Assembly: GCF_014763045.1 (NCBI RefSeq)
Contig: NZ_JACTAG010000001.1
Span: forward strand, 1,240,001-1,304,000
Direction of reading: 5' to 3'
DNA: 64,000 bases
Origin: Sulfitobacter aestuariivivens
Lineage (GTDB): Bacteria > Pseudomonadota > Alphaproteobacteria > Rhodobacterales > Rhodobacteraceae
Shown here piece after piece: positions 43,722-52,389 of this stretch; within the stretch, counting starts at the first letter, position 1, and each line of letters starts with the position of its first letter. A model generated the notes under the pieces. It worked only from the letters and a program-made list of their open reading frames with translations, had not been told where the DNA came from and did no database searches. Made by a program: the position numbers and the translations under genes.

Positions 43722-44735
43722 ATGGCCCACTCCCGCTCCGCACAAGCCCAAAGCGTGCCTGTCCTGCTTGCTGCGCACATGAAGGCCACGGATGGGGCCA
43801 ACATGGGCGATGGGCTGTCTTTTGCATCTGATCTGGTGCTCGATGACGTCTATGAACTTTTGCCGGGCAGTGAACCGGTGCGGCTGTCGGTTGCGGCCAC
43901 GTCCGAGAAAACCTTTCGTGTGGCCGAAAACACTGCAACCGGTGATCCCGGCGCGAAGATCGTTTTTGACAGCACACTTATGTTCATGTCGCCTGATGGA
44001 ACCACACAAGAGGCGCTTTTGCTTGTCGAAGTGGACGGAGATGGAGGTGCCGCCGGTGTCTACCTCTTGCCACTCGTCCCGCTGATCCCGCGCACAGAGT
44101 ATCGTCTGGTTGGTATCGACACAGACAATCAATTACGGAAATTTGCGGAAGTAGCTTGTGTCTCGTTTACGCGCGGCACCCATATTACCTTGGGCTCGGG
44201 CAAACAGTGCAGGATCGAAGATTTGCGGGTGGGTGACCGGGTTCTGACACGTGATGACGGCGTTCAGCCCATACGCTGGATCGGACAGGGAACTGTGCGT
44301 GCGTTGGGTGACATGGCACCGATCCGGATCGCGGCCGACACGCTGAATAATGCCAACGACCTGATTGTCAGCCCCGAGCATCGTTTGTTCATTTACCAGC
44401 GCACTGATGAGGTTGGCGTTGGCCGCTCAGAGTTGTTGGTGAAGGCTCGGCATCTGATCAATGGCGACACGGTGAGCGTCCAGGACGGTGGATTTGTTGA
44501 TTATTTTCAACTGCTTTTCGACAGTCACCAGATCATCTATGCCGAAGGCATTGCCGCAGAAAGCATGCTGATTGATACCCGTACGAAAGCAGTCCTGCCG
44601 GACGATCTTGCCGCGGTTATGGGCGAGGTGATCCCTGGCCATACCGACCTGCCCCATGCGGGACTGGACGTACACGAGCAACTGCTGGACCGACCCGATG
44701 CGGCAGACCTGCTGCGAAAGGCAAGCACGCGGTAG
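43722..44735 (+). CDS. Hint domain-containing protein
   Basis: A 337-residue protein. Residues 1-145 form a beta-rich N-terminal part of unknown kind. A Hint (hedgehog/intein) domain of the bacterial Hint_2 type begins at Cys146 (CVSFTRGTHI), with IEDLRVGDRVLTRDDG and the second block SPEHRLFI. C-terminal VIPGH and about 25 residues end it. There is no downstream extein, so self-cleavage rather than splicing would be expected. Such genes are frequent in Rhodobacterales, often linked to secreted proteins; function unknown. Confidence 0.85.
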   Translation: MAHSRSAQAQSVPVLLAAHMKATDGANMGDGLSFASDLVLDDVYELLPGSEPVRLSVAATSEKTFRVAENTATGDPGAKIVFDSTLMFMSPDGTTQEALLLVEVDGDGGAAGVYLLPLVPLIPRTEYRLVGIDTDNQLRKFAEVACVSFTRGTHITLGSGKQCRIEDLRVGDRVLTRDDGVQPIRWIGQGTVRALGDMAPIRIAADTLNNANDLIVSPEHRLFIYQRTDEVGVGRSELLVKARHLINGDTVSVQDGGFVDYFQLLFDSHQIIYAEGIAAESMLIDTRTKAVLPDDLAAVMGEVIPGHTDLPHAGLDVHEQLLDRPDAADLLRKASTR

Positions 44736-44758
44736 GGTGGGCAACCTGGCGACCCTAC
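44732..44758 (+). terminator. hairpin overlapping the Hint gene stop codon
   Basis: GTAGGGT / ACCCTAC, 7-bp perfect stem, 13-base loop; it includes the TAG stop. No T run. The GTAGGGTGGGC sequence resembles short intergenic repeats seen in many proteobacteria. Confidence 0.35.
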
Positions 44759-44801
44759 GCGCAACTTGCGGCGTCGTCTTGGCCTCGCTATAGCCTCTGA
44801 C

Positions 44802-46421
44802 ATGTTGGATACCACCCAAAACCGCCCCGCTCTGCCGCCTGAAATCGCGCGTCGCCGCACGTTCGCGATCATCAGCCACCCAGATGCGGGCAAGACCACA
44901 CTGACAGAAAAATTTCTGCTATTCGGTGGGGCCATCCAGATGGCCGGACAGGTGCGCGCAAAAGGCGAAGCACGGCGCACACGCTCTGACTTCATGGCGA
45001 TGGAAAAAGACCGCGGCATCTCAGTCTCAGCCTCGGCGATGTCATTTGATTTCGCGTCCAAGGGCACCAATTTCCGGTTCAATCTGGTGGACACGCCCGG
45101 ACACTCCGATTTCTCTGAAGACACCTATCGCACGCTGACCGCCGTGGATGCCGCCGTAATGGTCATTGACGGTGCCAAGGGGGTGGAAAGCCAGACCCAA
45201 AAGCTCTTTGAAGTATGCCGGATGCGCGATCTGCCCATCCTTACCTTCTGCAACAAGATGGATCGAGAAAGCCGGGACGTCTTTGAGATCATTGACGAAA
45301 TTCAGGAAAACCTTGCCATTGACGTGACCCCGGCAAGCTGGCCCATCGGGGTCGGACGCGACTTCATCGGTTGCTATGACATCCTGCGCGACCGTCTGGA
45401 ACTGATGGACCGCGCCGATCGCAACAAGGTTGCTGACAGTATCGAAATCAACGGGCTGGATGATCCACGGCTTGCCGAACATGTGCCCGGCCAATTGCTT
45501 GAAAAGCTGCTCGAAGATCTTGAGATGGTGCGCGAACTGATGCCCCCGCTTGATCCTGCGCTGATGGCCGAAGGGTCGCTCACGCCGATCTGGTTCGGCT
45601 CCGCCATCAACTCTTTCGGGGTCAAAGAACTGATGGACGGCATCGCTACATTTGGTCCCGAACCGCAGATCCAAAAGGCCGAACCACGGCAGATTTTACC
45701 AGAGGAAACAACGGTTTCCGGCTTTGTCTTCAAGGTACAGGCAAACATGGACCCCAAGCATCGCGACCGTGTGGCGTTTGTCCGCCTTGCCTCCGGCCAT
45801 TTTGAACGTGGCATGAAGATGACCCATGTGCGCACCAAGAAACCAATGGCAATTTCGAATCCGGTGATGTTCCTCGCCTCTGATCGTGAACTGGCCGAGG
45901 AAGCCTGGGCCGGCGACATCATCGGCATTCCCAACCACGGCCAACTGCGCATCGGTGACACCCTGACAGAGGGAGAAATGCTCCGGGTCACGGGTATCCC
46001 GTCATTCGCGCCGGAACTGCTGCAAGGCGTGCGCGCAGGCGATCCGTTGAAAGCGAAGCACCTGGAAAAAGCCTTGATGCAATTTGCCGAAGAAGGGGCT
46101 GCCAAGGTCTTCAAACCGTCCATCGGCTCAGGGTTCGTTGTAGGCGTTGTCGGACAGCTTCAGTTTGAAGTGCTCGCCTCCCGGATCGAACTTGAATACG
46201 GGCTGCCCGTTCGGTTCGAACAGTCCCAATTCACCTCAGCCCGTTGGGTGAATGGTGACAAGCAAGCCGTTGACAGGTTTACGGAAAATAACAAACAACA
46301 CATCGCGCACGATCACGATGGCGATATCGTGTACCTCACCCGCCTGCAGTGGGATATCGACCGGGTCGAGCGGGATTATCCAGACGTGAAATTGACCGCG
46401 ACGAAAGAGATGATGGTCTGA
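44802..46421 (+). CDS. prfC: peptide chain release factor 3
   Basis: A 539-residue GTPase that recycles RF1/RF2 from the ribosome after termination. G1 SHPDAGKTTLTEK, G3 VDTPGHSDFSEDTYR, G4 CNKMDRE and the effector region SVSASAMSFDF are present, as is the RF3-type C-terminal domain ending RLQWDIDRVERDYPDVK. ATG 44802 gives the family length. Single gene, 19 bases before a glycosyltransferase. Confidence 0.97.
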   Translation: MLDTTQNRPALPPEIARRRTFAIISHPDAGKTTLTEKFLLFGGAIQMAGQVRAKGEARRTRSDFMAMEKDRGISVSASAMSFDFASKGTNFRFNLVDTPGHSDFSEDTYRTLTAVDAAVMVIDGAKGVESQTQKLFEVCRMRDLPILTFCNKMDRESRDVFEIIDEIQENLAIDVTPASWPIGVGRDFIGCYDILRDRLELMDRADRNKVADSIEINGLDDPRLAEHVPGQLLEKLLEDLEMVRELMPPLDPALMAEGSLTPIWFGSAINSFGVKELMDGIATFGPEPQIQKAEPRQILPEETTVSGFVFKVQANMDPKHRDRVAFVRLASGHFERGMKMTHVRTKKPMAISNPVMFLASDRELAEEAWAGDIIGIPNHGQLRIGDTLTEGEMLRVTGIPSFAPELLQGVRAGDPLKAKHLEKALMQFAEEGAAKVFKPSIGSGFVVGVVGQLQFEVLASRIELEYGLPVRFEQSQFTSARWVNGDKQAVDRFTENNKQHIAHDHDGDIVYLTRLQWDIDRVERDYPDVKLTATKEMMV

Positions 46422-46440
46422 TGATGCATGGGGCGTGTAG

Positions 46441-47388
46441 ATGACCGACGCGCCCACCTGGGGCCTCAGCGCCACGATCCTTGCTCCTTTCGCTGACACC
46501 CTGCGTTTCGCCGCCTTTCATCTGGAGGCAGGCGCGCATCGTCTCTACATCTACCTGGATCAACACGATTCCGTTGCATTCGATGCGCTCAAATCCCATC
46601 CCAAGTGTCGGGTGACGACATGCGACACCGCCTATTGGAACAATCACCAGCACGGTCGCCCCAAAAAGCACCAGGTCCGCCAGACCATGAATGCCACGCA
46701 TGCCTATGCCCGACGCGCGGAGGTGGACTGGCTGATCCACATGGACGTCGACGAGTTTCTCGTCTCTGATCGCCCCATTGGCGAAACCCTTGCCGTCCTG
46801 CCACATGATGCTCTTGCCGCGCGTGTGCGCCCCATGGAACTGCTGTCCGGTGGCACGTCCGCGTTCAAGCTCTTTATCCCTCCGGGACCGGGGCGCGCGC
46901 AAACTGTCAGAGATTTATATCCGACGTTCGGTGCGCATACCCAAGGCGGCTTTCTCAGCCATCTGGCGGGAAAAGTTTTTGCGCGCACTGCGCTGGACGA
47001 CGTGCGTATCCAAATTCACAATGCCTTTCAGGCCCAAAAGGCAATCGACACCGTAGACTTGCCGCAAGACACCATTGCTCTCGCTCATTGCCACGCTGGG
47101 ACTTGGGACGCTTGGCTGGCCGCGTATCGCTACCGTTTGGCACATGGCTCCTACCGCGCGGAACTTGCCCCCAATCGGGCGCGCGACAAAGGTGGGTTGA
47201 CCTTGCACGAAGTGTTTCAGACCCTCGAAACAAAAGATGGCGAGGCTGGCTTGCGCGCGTTTTTCGACGAAGTTTGTGCCGATACGCCGCGGCTGCGCAG
47301 GCGACTGGACGATAAAAACCTCCTGCGGATGGCCAATCTTGATCTGGATGATGCATTGTCTACGCATTTCCCTCACGTAACCCTTTGA
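46441..47388 (+). CDS. glycosyltransferase family 2 (Glyco_tranf_2_4 type)
   Basis: A 315-residue glycosyltransferase of the same group as the operon at 6.8-12.6 kb but more diverged: ATILAPFADTLRFAAFHLEAGAHRLYIYLDQ replaces the C-x-K-N-E opening, while the metal-binding HMDVDEFL is kept (near residue 101). C-terminal histidine-containing segment IALAHCHAGTWDAW follows the family pattern. Lies alone between prfC and a helicase gene; substrate unknown. Confidence 0.82.
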   Translation: MTDAPTWGLSATILAPFADTLRFAAFHLEAGAHRLYIYLDQHDSVAFDALKSHPKCRVTTCDTAYWNNHQHGRPKKHQVRQTMNATHAYARRAEVDWLIHMDVDEFLVSDRPIGETLAVLPHDALAARVRPMELLSGGTSAFKLFIPPGPGRAQTVRDLYPTFGAHTQGGFLSHLAGKVFARTALDDVRIQIHNAFQAQKAIDTVDLPQDTIALAHCHAGTWDAWLAAYRYRLAHGSYRAELAPNRARDKGGLTLHEVFQTLETKDGEAGLRAFFDEVCADTPRLRRRLDDKNLLRMANLDLDDALSTHFPHVTL

Positions 47389-47503
47389 CGCGCCAAGTGT
47401 TTGACGCCTCACCCGTAACTTGCTAAGTGCGGCCATACATGTTGCGGTTGCGAACTGCCCAGGGCCATACGGGCCGACATGATCGCTGCCGCGGGCCAAG
47501 TAA

Positions 47504-47524
47504 GTGTCCGCAAACCACGGACAC
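47504..47524 (+). promoter_or_regulatory. hairpin immediately before the DEAD-box helicase start
   Basis: GTGTCCG / CGGACAC, 7-bp perfect stem, 7-base loop, ending two bases before ATG 47527. It occupies the place of the ribosome-binding site, and no separate Shine-Dalgarno sequence is visible. If translation begins at 47479 instead, it lies within the coding region. Confidence 0.4.
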
Positions 47525-47526
47525 AT

Positions 47527-48984
47527 ATGACAAAATTCTCTGATCTGAAGCTCAGCCCAAAAGTGTTGAAAGCCATCGAAGAGGCTGGATACGAATCCCC
47601 CACCCCCATCCAAGAAGGTGCGATCCCCCCCGCTCTGGAAGGTCGTGACGTTCTGGGCATCGCTCAGACCGGCACGGGCAAGACCGCCGGTTTCACGCTG
47701 CCCATGATCACCATGCTGGCACGCGGCCGCGCACGGGCCCGTATGCCCCGTTCGCTGGTGCTGTGTCCGACCCGCGAACTGGCGGCACAGGTGGCGGAAA
47801 ATTTCGACACCTATTCCAAATACGTCAAGCTGACAAAAGCCCTGCTGATCGGCGGCGTATCGTTCAAGGAACAGGACACGCTTATCGACAAGGGTGTCGA
47901 CGTGCTGATTGCGACGCCTGGGCGCCTGCTGGATCACTTTGAGCGCGGCAAGCTGATCCTGAACGACGTCAAGGTGATGGTGGTGGACGAAGCCGACCGG
48001 ATGCTCGACATGGGCTTTATCCCCGACATCGAACGCATCTTTGGCCTGACGCCGTTCACGCGCCAGACGCTGTTTTTCTCTGCCACGATGGCACCGGAAA
48101 TCGAGCGGATTACCAACACGTTCCTCAGTAACCCCGAGCGGATCGAGGTTGCCCGGCAGGCCACAACCGGCGAGAACATTGAACAGGGCGTCGTCATGTT
48201 CAAAGGCTCGCGGAAAGATCGCGAAGGCTCTGAAAAGCGTAAGCTGCTGCGCACATTGATCGATGGCGAAGGCGAGAAATGCACAAACGCGATCATTTTC
48301 TGCAACCGCAAGGTCGATGTTGATATCGTTGCCAAGTCTTTGAAAAAGCATGGCTATGATGCCGCTGCGATCCACGGCGATCTGGATCAAAGCCAGCGAA
48401 CACGCACACTGGATGGCTTTCGCGCCGGCGAATTGCGTTTCCTCGTTGCCTCAGATGTGGCCGCCCGCGGGCTTGACGTTCCAAGCGTTTCTCACGTCTT
48501 CAACTTCGACGTGCCCAGCCACGCCGAAGACTATGTGCACCGCATCGGCCGCACAGGTCGCGCCGGCCGCGATGGCAAGGCGATCATGATCTGTGTACCG
48601 CGTGACGAGAGAAACCTCTCAGATGTGGAACGCCTGGTGGAAAAGGAAATTCCGCGCCTGGACAACCCTCTGTCGCTCGGCAAACCTGACGATATGTCGA
48701 AGCCGGAGGCAGAAACTGCGCCAGACGAAATGCCCAAGCGCAGCCGCTCCAGAAGCCGCAAGAGGGACGAGGCACCACAAGAGCAGCCCGCAGTGCCTCA
48801 GGAGGCCACTCAGGAGCAATCCGCGCCTGAACCCAAATCGAAGCCAGAAGAAAAACCCAAGCGCGAACGCAACGAGCGCAGGGGCGGCAAAAACCGCAAC
48901 GATGATCGCGGCGGCAGCAAGGTTGTGGGACTGGGCGATCATCTGCCTGATTTCATCGGCCTGAGCTTTGAAGAGCGTGGCTGA
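47527..48984 (+). CDS. DEAD-box RNA helicase (RhlE-like)
   Basis: A 485-residue helicase with the full motif set: Q motif SPTPIQ, motif I AQTGTGKT, Ia PTRELAAQ, Ib TPGRL, II VDEAD, III SAT, IV IIFCNRK, V DVAARGLD and VI HRIGRTGRAGR. The tail from about 385 is Pro/Glu/Lys/Arg-rich with RSRSRSRKRDE, an RNA-binding type extension. A 15-residue insert (FKGSRKDREGSEKRKLL) starts the second RecA domain. ATG 47527 matches the RhlE N-terminus; ATG 47479 would add 16 residues. It converges with rnj. Confidence 0.93.
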   Translation: MTKFSDLKLSPKVLKAIEEAGYESPTPIQEGAIPPALEGRDVLGIAQTGTGKTAGFTLPMITMLARGRARARMPRSLVLCPTRELAAQVAENFDTYSKYVKLTKALLIGGVSFKEQDTLIDKGVDVLIATPGRLLDHFERGKLILNDVKVMVVDEADRMLDMGFIPDIERIFGLTPFTRQTLFFSATMAPEIERITNTFLSNPERIEVARQATTGENIEQGVVMFKGSRKDREGSEKRKLLRTLIDGEGEKCTNAIIFCNRKVDVDIVAKSLKKHGYDAAAIHGDLDQSQRTRTLDGFRAGELRFLVASDVAARGLDVPSVSHVFNFDVPSHAEDYVHRIGRTGRAGRDGKAIMICVPRDERNLSDVERLVEKEIPRLDNPLSLGKPDDMSKPEAETAPDEMPKRSRSRSRKRDEAPQEQPAVPQEATQEQSAPEPKSKPEEKPKRERNERRGGKNRNDDRGGSKVVGLGDHLPDFIGLSFEERG

Positions 48985-49030
48985 GCTGAGCTGATCATCC
49001 ACACCACCTCAAAGCGCGGACCAGTCCAAA

Positions 49031-49109
49031 GGTTGTGAATTGCATATTTAGGGAACATTGAAATGGGGTGAATACACCTCTTTCAATGTTCATCAAATAT
49101 GCATCAACC
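49031..49109. repeat. 79-base imperfect palindrome, convergent intergenic region
   Basis: Nested arms: GGTTG/CAACC, TGCATATTT/AAATATGCA, GAACATTGAAA/TTTCAATGTTC and GGGGTG/CACCTC (one G-T), around loop AATA. About 31 paired bases, with small internal loops (tgaat/t, agg/atc) and one bulged T. It is AT-rich compared with its surroundings and lies between the helicase stop and the rnj stop. May be a bidirectional terminator or a small mobile palindrome. Confidence 0.6.
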
Positions 49110-49145
49110 AGGTTGCACGGTGGACCGACGCCAAAGGCTTGGCGA

Positions 49146-50813
49146 TTAGCTCAATCGGCTCACCACCACAGTCACTTCCGGTTTCTTCCCGATCTCGTTC
49201 TGCGCTGACTGCCGCACGACTTTCTTCAGACCATTGTGCATCGCATCGTCGTCGCGCAAGGTCTTGGCGTTTGCACGGCCCAACCATTGGCTAAGGTCTT
49301 CCTCCAAGACGTCCATCAGGGGTGCATTGGATGTGCCAATTTCGGGCAGGCCCATCATGTCGACCCACGGATCACCCAAAGGCTCATCCTCTTCATCCAC
49401 GATCACGGTCACAGTGACGTGTCCATTAAGCGCCATACGAATACGGTCTCGCACCACACCATCCAACGCGCCTACCTGAACAGAGCCGTCGAGATAGGTT
49501 CGGCCCGTTTCGACCCATTCGGCTACCTTGGGTTTGTTGCCCGACAGATCGATCATCATGCCGTTAACCGCCAGCACGCCTTTCATGCCCTTGGCATCGG
49601 CCACTTTCACATGTTCGCGCAAATGACGGTGTTCCCCGTGCATCGGGATCAACACCTGCGGTTTCACGATGTCGTGCAAAGTTTCCAGATCTGGCCGATT
49701 GGCGTGCCCGGATACATGGTAAAGGCCCGAACTGTCGTCAACCACATCAACGCCCATTTCCGAGAACTGATTAATGATCCGGATCACGCCACGCTCGTTG
49801 CCAGGAATGGTCTTGGATGAAAAAAGGAACAGATCCCCTTCCTTCATCTCGATCCCCTGATACTTGCCCCGGGCCAGTTGCGCCGATGCCGCGCGTCGCT
49901 CACCCTGAGAGCCTGTGACCAGCAGCATCAGATTCTCACGCGGAATATTTCGTGCCTCTTCCGGCGGTATCGTTCCGGGGAAGTCTGTCATCACGCCGGT
50001 TTCGGCCGACGCCTCAACCATGCGCTTCATCGCGCGGCCCAGCAGCACAATGGAGCGTCCTGCCCGTTCGCCCGCCTCTGCCAGCGTCTTCACGCGGGCC
50101 ACGTTGGAGGCAAAGGTTGTCGCGACCACCATGCCGCTTGCACTGCTCACCAGCTTTTCAATCTCAGGCCCGACTGAGGCTTCCGACCGTCCCGGGTGAG
50201 TAGAAAACACATTGGTCGAGTCGCAGACCAGCGCCTTGACGCCATCCTTGCAAACGTCTTCCCAAAGTGCGGGGTCAAAGGGCTCCCCCACACCTGGCGT
50301 CAGGTCGATCTTGAAATCTCCTGAATGGATGACCCGGCCCTGAGGTGTGTCGATCACCATGGCGGAGGATTCCGGGATCGAATGCGAAATCGGCAGGAAG
50401 CCCACCTGAAACGGGCCGGCGCCCTGCTGATGTGGCCAGGGACCAACGGTCTGAACGGCGTCCTCGGGGTGCCCATGCTCGCCCATCTTGCGCCGCGCAA
50501 TATTCGCGGTAAATGTCCGCGCAAATATCGGTGCCTCAAGATCCTGATAGGTATGCGCCACGGCCCCGACATGGTCTTCATGCGCGTGGGTGATAAATAT
50601 CGCCTCGATCCGGTCGCGGCGCTCTTTCAGCCAGGTGATGTCCGGCAGGATCAAATCCACGCCGGGGCTACTGTCCATATCGGGAAAGGCCACACCCAGG
50701 TCCACGACAATCAGGCGCTCCTTACCGGGTCGTCCATAGCCATAGACATAGGTATTCATGCCAATTTCACCTGCCCCGCCAAGGGGTAGGTAGATCAAAC
50801 GTTCACTACTCAT
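49146..50813 (-). CDS. rnj: ribonuclease J
   Basis: A 555-residue metallo-beta-lactamase-fold nuclease with 5'-exo and endonuclease activity in mRNA decay. Metal motif ITHAHEDHVGA, beta-CASP features such as VSGHANRPDLE and the C-terminal domain (EIGKKPEVTVVVSRL at the end) are clear. It ends the nuo-birA-coaX transcript, one base after coaX. Opposite it, the helicase gene also acts on RNA. Confidence 0.95.
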   Translation of the reverse strand: MSSERLIYLPLGGAGEIGMNTYVYGYGRPGKERLIVVDLGVAFPDMDSSPGVDLILPDITWLKERRDRIEAIFITHAHEDHVGAVAHTYQDLEAPIFARTFTANIARRKMGEHGHPEDAVQTVGPWPHQQGAGPFQVGFLPISHSIPESSAMVIDTPQGRVIHSGDFKIDLTPGVGEPFDPALWEDVCKDGVKALVCDSTNVFSTHPGRSEASVGPEIEKLVSSASGMVVATTFASNVARVKTLAEAGERAGRSIVLLGRAMKRMVEASAETGVMTDFPGTIPPEEARNIPRENLMLLVTGSQGERRAASAQLARGKYQGIEMKEGDLFLFSSKTIPGNERGVIRIINQFSEMGVDVVDDSSGLYHVSGHANRPDLETLHDIVKPQVLIPMHGEHRHLREHVKVADAKGMKGVLAVNGMMIDLSGNKPKVAEWVETGRTYLDGSVQVGALDGVVRDRIRMALNGHVTVTVIVDEEDEPLGDPWVDMMGLPEIGTSNAPLMDVLEEDLSQWLGRANAKTLRDDDAMHNGLKKVVRQSAQNEIGKKPEVTVVVSRLS

Positions 50814-50814
50814 A

Positions 50815-51591
50815 TTATGTGTTGTTGTCCTTGTTGTATTGATAGATCACAGTCAACCCGTGCATGGTCACGTCATCTTCGATGACGTCAAATAGGTCTA
50901 CGGTCTGGGCAAACAATGGGGCCAGACCGCCTGTGGCGATGATCTTCATCTGCTGCTCTCGTTCCGCCTTGATGCGGGCGCAGATTTCTTTCACCAATCC
51001 GACATAGCCCCAAAAGATGCCGGATTGCATGCAGGCCACGGTATTGGTGCCTACTACACGCTGTGGCTTGGTGATGTCCACATGCGGCAATGCGGCAGCT
51101 GCCATGTGCAATGCCTCAAGTGACAAATTCACACCGGGTGCGATCACGCCGCCCACGTAGGCCCCATCCCGCCCCGCCACGTCGAACGTTGTGGCCGTGC
51201 CGAAATCCACCACAATCAGATTTCCGCCATGCCGGTCAAAGGCCCCGGTGGCATTGACGATCCGGTCCGGACCGACCGTGGTGCCTTGATCGACCCGGGG
51301 CTCGACCGGCAGCATACAATCTGGTTTGCCCACCACATAAGGGCGGCAACCATAATACTGGTCGGAAAAAACCCGCAAATTGAACACGACGCGCGGCACA
51401 GTGGACGAAATGATCACATCCGTGATCTCGGGCTCAATCCGGTGATGGTTCAGCAGGGTCGAAAACCACGTAAAATAGGCATCCGACGTCCGCGCATGAT
51501 GTGTAGAGGTGCGGAAAGTACATAGAAATTCCCGCCCATCCCAGATCGAGAATACCGTGTTGGTGTTGCCGCAATCAATGCACAAAAGCAT
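50815..51591 (-). CDS. coaX: type III pantothenate kinase
   Basis: A 258-residue kinase for the first step of coenzyme A synthesis, of the actin-like type. DCGNTNTVFSIWDG binds phosphate, GPDRIVNATGAF and VVDFGTATTFDV hold the catalytic Asp residues, and GGVIAPGVNLS follows. One base separates it from rnj and 14 from birA. Confidence 0.95.
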   Translation of the reverse strand: MLLCIDCGNTNTVFSIWDGREFLCTFRTSTHHARTSDAYFTWFSTLLNHHRIEPEITDVIISSTVPRVVFNLRVFSDQYYGCRPYVVGKPDCMLPVEPRVDQGTTVGPDRIVNATGAFDRHGGNLIVVDFGTATTFDVAGRDGAYVGGVIAPGVNLSLEALHMAAAALPHVDITKPQRVVGTNTVACMQSGIFWGYVGLVKEICARIKAEREQQMKIIATGGLAPLFAQTVDLFDVIEDDVTMHGLTVIYQYNKDNNT

Positions 51592-51605
51592 ATCAGACCC
51601 TTCCG

Positions 51606-52337
51606 TTAGAAAAACACATCCGCCGCGGTGATCTTCACCCGGCCCTTGGGCGTCGCCAGAACAAGACTACCCTGAAGATCTACATCCTCAAAGATGCCCC
51701 GCGTTTCATCCCGCATGCTGCGCGCCGTTATGACTTCGCCCAGACGTGCCGCATGAGCCAGCCAAGCGCGGCGAATTGGGGCGAACCCGTGGGTCTGAAA
51801 CTGACTTTCAAGGACCGCATATTCCGCCGCCAGCACGTCCAGAAAGGGCGCCGCCTCAAGTTCCAGACCCAACACACCGGCCACGCTCACAGGGGTTACC
51901 GCCCCGGCCTCAACCTCATGTGCGCCGGGTGCATGTCTCAGATTGACACCGATGCCGATCGTCAGGTGATCGCCCACACTTTCCAGCAGGATCCCGGCCA
52001 CCTTGCCACCTTGCAACAACACATCATTGGGCCATTTCAACGCAAAGGCGTCTGGCTGTCCCGTCATTGCACCAAAGCTGCGATAAAGCGCCAGAGAGGC
52101 CACGAAGCTGCGCAATGCTGCGACGCCGGGGACCTCGACGCGGCGCATGACCAGCGTCGCCGCAAAATTTCCGCGTGGTGTTGACCAATCGCGGCCACGA
52201 CGCCCCCGAGCGGCGGTCTGCTCATGTGCCAATATCCAGGCAGGGCCTTGCAAGGTAGGCAGCATCCGCGCGGCTTCTGACAGGGTGGAATCAAGACTAT
52301 CAAAGACGAACCGCCCATAGCCCACTGGCCACGGCAC
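51606..52337 (-). CDS. birA: biotin--[acetyl-CoA-carboxylase] ligase (no DNA-binding domain)
   Basis: A 243-residue biotin protein ligase that attaches biotin to BCCP. Biotin/ATP loop GRRGRDWSTPRGN, KWPNDVLL and GIGVNL are present. The N-terminal winged helix of E. coli BirA is absent, so it should not act as a repressor. GTG 52337 (VPWPVGYG) is preferred; a TTG at 52358 lies within the repeat copy C. Ends 14 bases before coaX. Confidence 0.9.
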   Translation of the reverse strand: MPWPVGYGRFVFDSLDSTLSEAARMLPTLQGPAWILAHEQTAARGRRGRDWSTPRGNFAATLVMRRVEVPGVAALRSFVASLALYRSFGAMTGQPDAFALKWPNDVLLQGGKVAGILLESVGDHLTIGIGVNLRHAPGAHEVEAGAVTPVSVAGVLGLELEAAPFLDVLAAEYAVLESQFQTHGFAPIRRAWLAHAARLGEVITARSMRDETRGIFEDVDLQGSLVLATPKGRVKITAADVFF

Positions 52338-52342
52338 CGCCT

Positions 52343-52364
52343 TTTCACCCTTTTTCAAATACCT
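52343..52364. repeat. intergenic repeat copy C
   Basis: Identical over 22 bases to copy B (38369). It lies in the nuoN-birA gap and covers the probable birA leader. Confidence 0.65.
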
Positions 52365-52389
52365 GATACCCGCAGCCTCAACACGCGCC

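Noticed and set aside
43722..44735. Protein-splicing intein
   Set aside because: No C-extein or homing endonuclease, and the host frame is not a known intein-bearing gene.
46915..48390. 491-codon open frame on the minus strand across a glycosyltransferase and a helicase gene
   Set aside because: Spans the antisense of two well-supported genes and a promoter gap; no domain pattern.
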